Below are positions 59,535 through 64,000 of a stretch of 64,000 nt of DNA, piece after piece. This DNA is from Allacma fusca. Its lineage: Eukaryota > Arthropoda > Collembola > Symphypleona > Sminthuridae. Each line of letters starts with the position of its first letter. Positions within the stretch are counted from its first letter, which is position 1. The notes beneath the pieces were generated by a model that saw nothing but the letters and a program-made list of their open reading frames with translations, was not told the origin of the DNA and searched no databases. The position numbers and the translations under genes are program-made. Location: positions 12,400,001 through 12,464,000 of the forward strand of contig OX359246.1 in assembly GCA_947179485.1 (NCBI GenBank), given 5' to 3'.

Positions 59535-60290
59535 CCCTGAATGTCGCTTTCTTTGCTTAACTGGATAATGCTATTCTTATGCATATAAAAATACTATTAC
59601 TAAAATTAATTTCGATTTGGAATTAAATGGCATTATAGAGAAAAGCAGCATAGGACAATTATATTTCTGTACTTATCGCAAATCATAATACAGTAAAATT
59701 ATTTACTCATTGTTCACTCTTGTCCGCAACATCCAAGAAAACTTATGTATGAAGCGACCATAAGTGTATTGAACTTGAGTACAGTAGAATTTGAAAGGAA
59801 TTTTATGGTGTATGTGCATAGCATGGAACTTAAAACGTTCGTTATAACACAACGTTATAAAGGACAGGAAAATACAATATTGTACAGACTACACACCAGA
59901 AATACCTAAATGATTTTCCTATATCCTACCCATTTTCAGGGTTGCAAAAATGATATGTGCATGCCTAAATGAAAATACGAAAAAGCCCCGGTATTGTCAG
60001 AAAATCATTTGTTTGTCATAAAAATAAGGGCTCAAAATTTGAATTTAGGACTAGGTTGCATATTTGTTTCAAACCCTGTTAACGAGAAATTACTTGCCTA
60101 TTTACAAGAAAACAAAAATTAAAGTGGACCAACAAACGAGAACACCGATGTCAAATAAACGAACCAAACCCAGGATTTTTCCTGAAAAAGGTCTGTTTAA
60201 ATTTTTTATTTCCGAAATTAAAATTCATGAAAAATAAACATTTCATGTAGTTTTTAGCTTAGGGGAAGCATAGGTCTGAAAGTCCAGTCT
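59535..60290. other. Receptor 5' flank shared with copy 3
   Basis: Aligns with 32573-33400 over most of its length, including 'actattactaaaattaatttc' and 'cgttcgttataaca-aacgttat'. No coding region. It probably contains the promoter of copy 8. Confidence 0.6.
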
Positions 60291-60447
60291 AGAACATAAT
60301 TCTCATCAGATTGGCAGCGGTGCAGTGCTCTGTTATAGCTATACATAAAAATAAATCCCTAAATTTGACCATCATTAAATATAAATGTTATTAATGACAA
60401 AAATGGGAAAAAAAGTTACCTAAAAATCAACGCTACGCGTTAACTTG

Positions 60448-60605
60448 AGGCTTCGCGTAGGATTAAAACTATGGAGCCGATTTCAACCTTGATAACCAAT
60501 AACCAGTACAATTGACATCAGCAATATTCACAAAAAATTTCATTGAAATCGGTTCAGTAGTTTTTGAGATATCGTGCGGAAGGACACAGACGCAAGCTAA
60601 CGGGG
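60448..60605. repeat. Dispersed repeat, single unit
   Basis: Begins 'gaggcttcgcgtag' and includes 'acatcagcaatattcacaaa' and 'tcggttcagtagtttttgag', shared with the longer copy at 29049-29470. Confidence 0.5.
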
Positions 60606-61088
60606 GCAATTAACGTTTACGTTAGCTTTTACATTCGGGTTCAACTAAGCGCAAACCCTTTAATTCCAGGCCATTTCCATTTCAGTGCAAGACGGCGGCA
60701 CAAGGGAATTTTAGTTATTTTCATTCGATCGGAAATTGGACATTTTGAGCAGAATTGTGGATAAACTAGAATAATTTATACATTTTCCTAGTTGTTTTAA
60801 AATTTCTTGACAATTTTGTAGGAAAGCCTTCAAAATTGCCTTGTTTGGTCTTTCCATTGCTGAGCATTGAAATTGTAATATTTTCATTGAATCACTTTGA
60901 GATGTTACAAATTAACGATATGAGCACTATACCATGCACACCTTTTAATAATTTTTATAATAAATTTAACTCACAATGGTTTATATATTATATGTATTTA
61001 TTGTGCCAAGGAGAAGACCCATACACAAATGACACATTTTCACAACCCTTTCACAAAAGAAAACCATAAAATTATTTACCATTAAATG
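60606..61088. other. Unassigned DNA, then receptor 3' flank
   Basis: No gene recognised. From about 60985 the sequence matches the 3' flanks of other receptors ('cacaaccctttcacaaaagaaaa-cataaa'). Confidence 0.35.
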
Positions 61089-61353
61089 CAGGGCTGGCAC
61101 GGGGTTAAATACCAATACTTTTTTAATTATTGAGATCCGAAGGGAAACTTTGACATCGAATTCAAATTTCTTTTTAAAACCCGACTTTTAGATATAGCCA
61201 ATCTCTGATTGACTCGAAAATTCTTCTTGGACTCCGATTCTACGATCTATTTTCCTATACACACAATTACTCATAGAAAATGACCATTTGAATTCAAACG
61301 TGAGTCAAAAATCTTTGGGCAATATGCGATTCGAATTCCGTTATTTAGCCCTG
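61089..61353. mobile_element. Small hAT-like MITE in receptor 3' flank
   Basis: 265 bp with ends CAGGGCT and AGCCCTG. Flanks ATTAAATG (61081-61088) and ATTAAAAA (61354-61361) are a near-perfect 8-bp duplication. The copy 3 flank has the unbroken target ATTAAAAA at 29881-29888. Confidence 0.8.
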
Positions 61354-61371
61354 ATTAAAAATAATTTCCTA

Positions 61372-61963
61372 CAAAGGTGTCCACCTATCCTATTTATAGG
61401 CCTATATATAGGATAAAAATAGGCAGGATGCAAAATCCAAGTAATTATAGGTAGTAAAATAGGGTCCAGTAATTACCGCTAAAATTAATCCTATATTATA
61501 TGTAGGAGCTGCAAGAGTTCACTTTTATTTAGGAACAAGGTAGGCAGTTTGCGAAGGTAAAAATAGGCATATTTAATAATCTATTGACAAATTTGTCAAG
61601 CAATTATTTGATTTAATCTTATAATAAATCTCAAAAATATTCTTCAAATACGTGACATTTTAGTAGTTCGATTTTTTTCATGTGTTACAATTGCACGTAT
61701 ACATACATAGATGATTTTTAGTTGAAAAAATAAACCTTTATAGGCTAAAACTAGGTCTTTATGGGCTAAAAAATAGGTCTTTATAGGCTAAAAAATAGGC
61801 CTTTATAGGCTAAAATATAGGCAGCAACATTACAGGAGTATATATGTAGGCAAATAGGTAGACAATTTATTTTTGATAAATAATATAGGTTAATATGTAG
61901 GGAAGGCAAAGCTGCCAAAAATATGTAGTATTTTAGGTAGGCTGAACCTTTTGGACACCTTTG
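61372..61963. mobile_element. hAT-like MITE, 'TATAGGC' words, 8-bp target duplication
   Basis: 592 bp with inverted ends CAAAGGTGTCCA (61372-61383) and TGGACACCTTTG (61952-61963). Perfect 8-bp duplication ATTTCCTA at 61364-61371 and 61964-61971. The words ataggc and tataggcta recur. The copy 3 flank keeps the empty site at 29891-29898. It lies 10 bp from the end of the previous insertion. Confidence 0.93.
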
Positions 61964-62114
61964 ATTTCCTAGTTCAAAAATCTGAAACCTTATATTTATC
62001 CATATTATGAACATATGTACATATGTAATTATATGAAATTAATCAACAACGTTAGGTAGAATCTCTATGCTTGGGTACACTAGCAGTTAGTAAGGTATTT
62101 GTACCTTGCCAGCC

Positions 62115-62555
62115 CAGGAATTTCATTGCTCAAAACGTCGATTTTACCCAGCCCAAGATCATAACATCAAATATGACCTCAACTTCAAAAGTTGCAAATA
62201 CCAGCGGTTCAATTCGCATGTCGTGCTCTTGCCTAATCTAATTTTATCCCACTTTGATCAAAATTATTGAAACGAAGTTTGAAAAATTAGTCATCTACAT
62301 ATGTATACTCTGTTAAAATTGAATTATTACATTACTAAATTATGTATCTACATATATAGAAACTTTGCGCGAGGAAATGAACTGAGTTTTTCAAGTTCTG
62401 ATGAAATGGTCGTGTCAGCTTCAGCTTTGAGATTAATTTCCTGAAATAAGCTCAATAAAAAGGAAAATCCTGTTGACGGCACACAAATCCGCCTACAAAA
62501 GTCGGATCGACATGAGATCCTCAATGTCTTTCTCACAAAGAATTTTTATAGTTCA
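62115..62555 (-). pseudogene. Decayed receptor C-terminal remnant downstream of copy 9
   Basis: Degenerate match from the cytosol-side lobe (CEKDI-like, QEDF-FY) to the M4 neighbourhood, with internal TA-rich insertion at about 62290-62360 and no open frame. Confidence 0.7.
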
Positions 62556-62589
62556 AGGTGTTACAACGGCTTCGGTGTAACGGCTCGGT

Positions 62590-63712
62590 GTAGGAGGGAA
62601 TTTTACCAAGCAAAGGAATTCCATTCCCAAAATTACCGTCGATATCATTTAGCCCAAAATTACCACATCAAATATGACCATCACTTCAGAAGTAGCGAAT
62701 GCCAGCGGCTGGACGTCCTTTCCAGTAGCATCGTCAACAATCAATTCACGGGACGTGTTTTGGCTCAATCGTAATCTTATTTTATCCCATCTTGCCCAAA
62801 AATTATAAATGCCCGAAGTTTGAAACTTTTTCAATGTATCCAACAAAACATTTCTATGGAATGTACTCGGTTCGTTGACGAACTTGTAAAAGAATGTTTG
62901 CGTGAGGAAATGGTCTGCCACTCTCCAATTCTGATGAAATAGTAGTGTCAGCTTCAGCTTCGAGATTACCTTCCTGAAATAAGCCCAATAAAAAGGGAAA
63001 TCCTCCTGACGACAAACGAAAGCTGTTTTGGGCTGCAAGAGTCGGGTCGAAATAAGATAGTCTATATCCTTCTCACAAACAAATTCTATGTTTTCAAAAA
63101 TAGTTTCCAAGATGGGGAATAGTTTTCCCTTGGACTGTGCCCCTTTCAGAACTTGTCGTACCAGGTACGATGAACTGTAAAAATTGCAGTTGCGGTCATC
63201 AAGTCTCGTTTCGTCGTGCAAGCATATAGCCTCGCCCAATCGATTTATGGGTTTATTCTCATAATAACTGGTTTTAATCGATTGTAATTTCTCACAATTA
63301 TTTCCACTCACGGCCGTATACAGTTTAAATTCGGCCAGTTGGTGGAAATATTCCCATTTGGCTTCAAAGGGGTGACTCACTGTGTAGTCGGACTTCGCCA
63401 CTGCCTTATAATGGTTGCCTATTATAATGCATGACAAAATCCAGAATACGAATAATATTGAGCTGACTTTGGCTGCCCATTTACCACTTCTGGATTCCAA
63501 CCCTTTCCTATCCCGTTGTTCCAGCAATGCTCCAATGTACCAGAGGACAATCCCCCCTGCTCTGTTTGTTTTATGACCAACTGTTATTAACACAACTAGG
63601 TAATTAAGACATGACATGATAACCACAGAAGTAAGAACTGTGAGCCAAACCATATGCTGAAAAGGCCTCGTGATCATGAATGAGCTATCCAAACTGTGAA
63701 CACCGTCAGAAG
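62590..63712 (-). pseudogene. Ionotropic-receptor-like channel, copy 9 (broken, 5' part cut by a transposon)
   Basis: Open from SLDSSFMITRPF through M1, pore WYIGALLEQR, M2 and the second lobe to VMVIFDVVILG. A TAA then replaces the conserved Trp of M4 (62649-62651); the following residues (MISTVILGMEF) are still readable. The pore Gly is Arg. Upstream, at 63713, the gene is interrupted by a transposon end, and its N-terminal part is not seen before the window ends. It belongs with copies 3 and 8. Confidence 0.83.
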
Positions 63713-64000
63713 CAGCCCTGGATAACCGAAAAATAAGGTTTCCGTTAGTTCGTTATACGTTATTGTCATTTTTTTCCGTTTTCGTTTTTGTTTTCGTTAT
63801 TTTAAAATACCGTTATCGGTTAAAACGGTTTACAATCAAAATAAATTCGGTTAAACGGTTAATAACGGTATTTAACAAATTTATTTGTATATTTTAAAAT
63901 TTATATTTGATTAGACTAATAACAAAAGTATTATTCAAACATTTCAAAACCACGAATCCAATACCATTCAAAATCCGTTTGTTCGAAGGAACAAAACGGC
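63713..64000. mobile_element. hAT-like element, left end only, 'AACGGTT' words
   Basis: Starts CAGCCCTGGATAACCG directly inside the receptor copy 9 frame and is filled with 'cgttat', 'taacgg' and 'aaacggtt' words. The CAG start and word structure match the other hAT-like elements. The right end and target duplication are beyond the window. Confidence 0.6.

Overview
The window looks like nuclear DNA from an arthropod. It is AT-rich, has short spliceosomal introns with GT..AG ends, and holds animal-type metabolic genes, a tandem family of ionotropic-receptor-like genes, LINE, SINE and BEL/Pao remains and many non-autonomous DNA transposons. The receptor type and intron style would suit a springtail or other hexapod, but nothing here fixes the species.

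Layout. (1) 1180-8201, plus strand: two ordinary genes. The first is an eight-exon peroxisomal ABC half-transporter of the ABCD1/2 type. The second is a seven-exon PLP enzyme of the cystathionine gamma-lyase/methionine gamma-lyase family with a mitochondrial-type N-terminus. I joined the exons of both by hand and each gives one uninterrupted protein (671 and 421 aa). (2) 8530-32570 and 34870-42740, then 56770-63712, all minus strand: seven units of an intronless receptor family (signal peptide, long extracellular region, M1, pore helix with a GALLEQG-like motif, M2, ligand-binding second half, M4). Three copies are open from end to end (8730-10910, 24173-26317, 57228-59393). Four are broken (30348-32572, 36489-38727, 40502-42740, 62590-63712). 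Every unit carries, just downstream of the gene, an older decayed copy of the receptor C-terminal third, so the array grew by copying a 'remnant + gene' block. (3) 11850-20146: mostly unassigned DNA with a long-TIR MITE, two transposase fragments and a few exon-like ORFs. (4) 44760-54230: transposon graveyard (BEL/Pao fossil, a dead LINE, a tRNA-derived SINE with target-site duplications, hAT-like elements).

How the pieces relate. The second receptor unit carries a decayed copy of the 3' end of the PLP-enzyme gene, including its last intron. It was therefore made by genomic duplication of the block that begins inside that gene. Two receptor copies (36489-38727 and 40502-42740) lie in a 4,013-bp perfect-register tandem duplication with a single difference noticed, and they share the same 4-bp frameshifting duplication. 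At least eight hAT-like elements can be delimited, six with 8-bp or near-8-bp target duplications and one with a weaker duplication; another is cut by the window end. Two pairs are nested. Each element is built from its own short, often palindromic, 'word' repeated at its ends. Receptor paralogues elsewhere in the window preserve several of the empty insertion sites.

The most unusual content is the expanding and decaying receptor array and the family of word-repeat hAT-like elements landing in it. I found no RNA gene other than the tRNA-derived SINE head, no CRISPR array and nothing bacterial.
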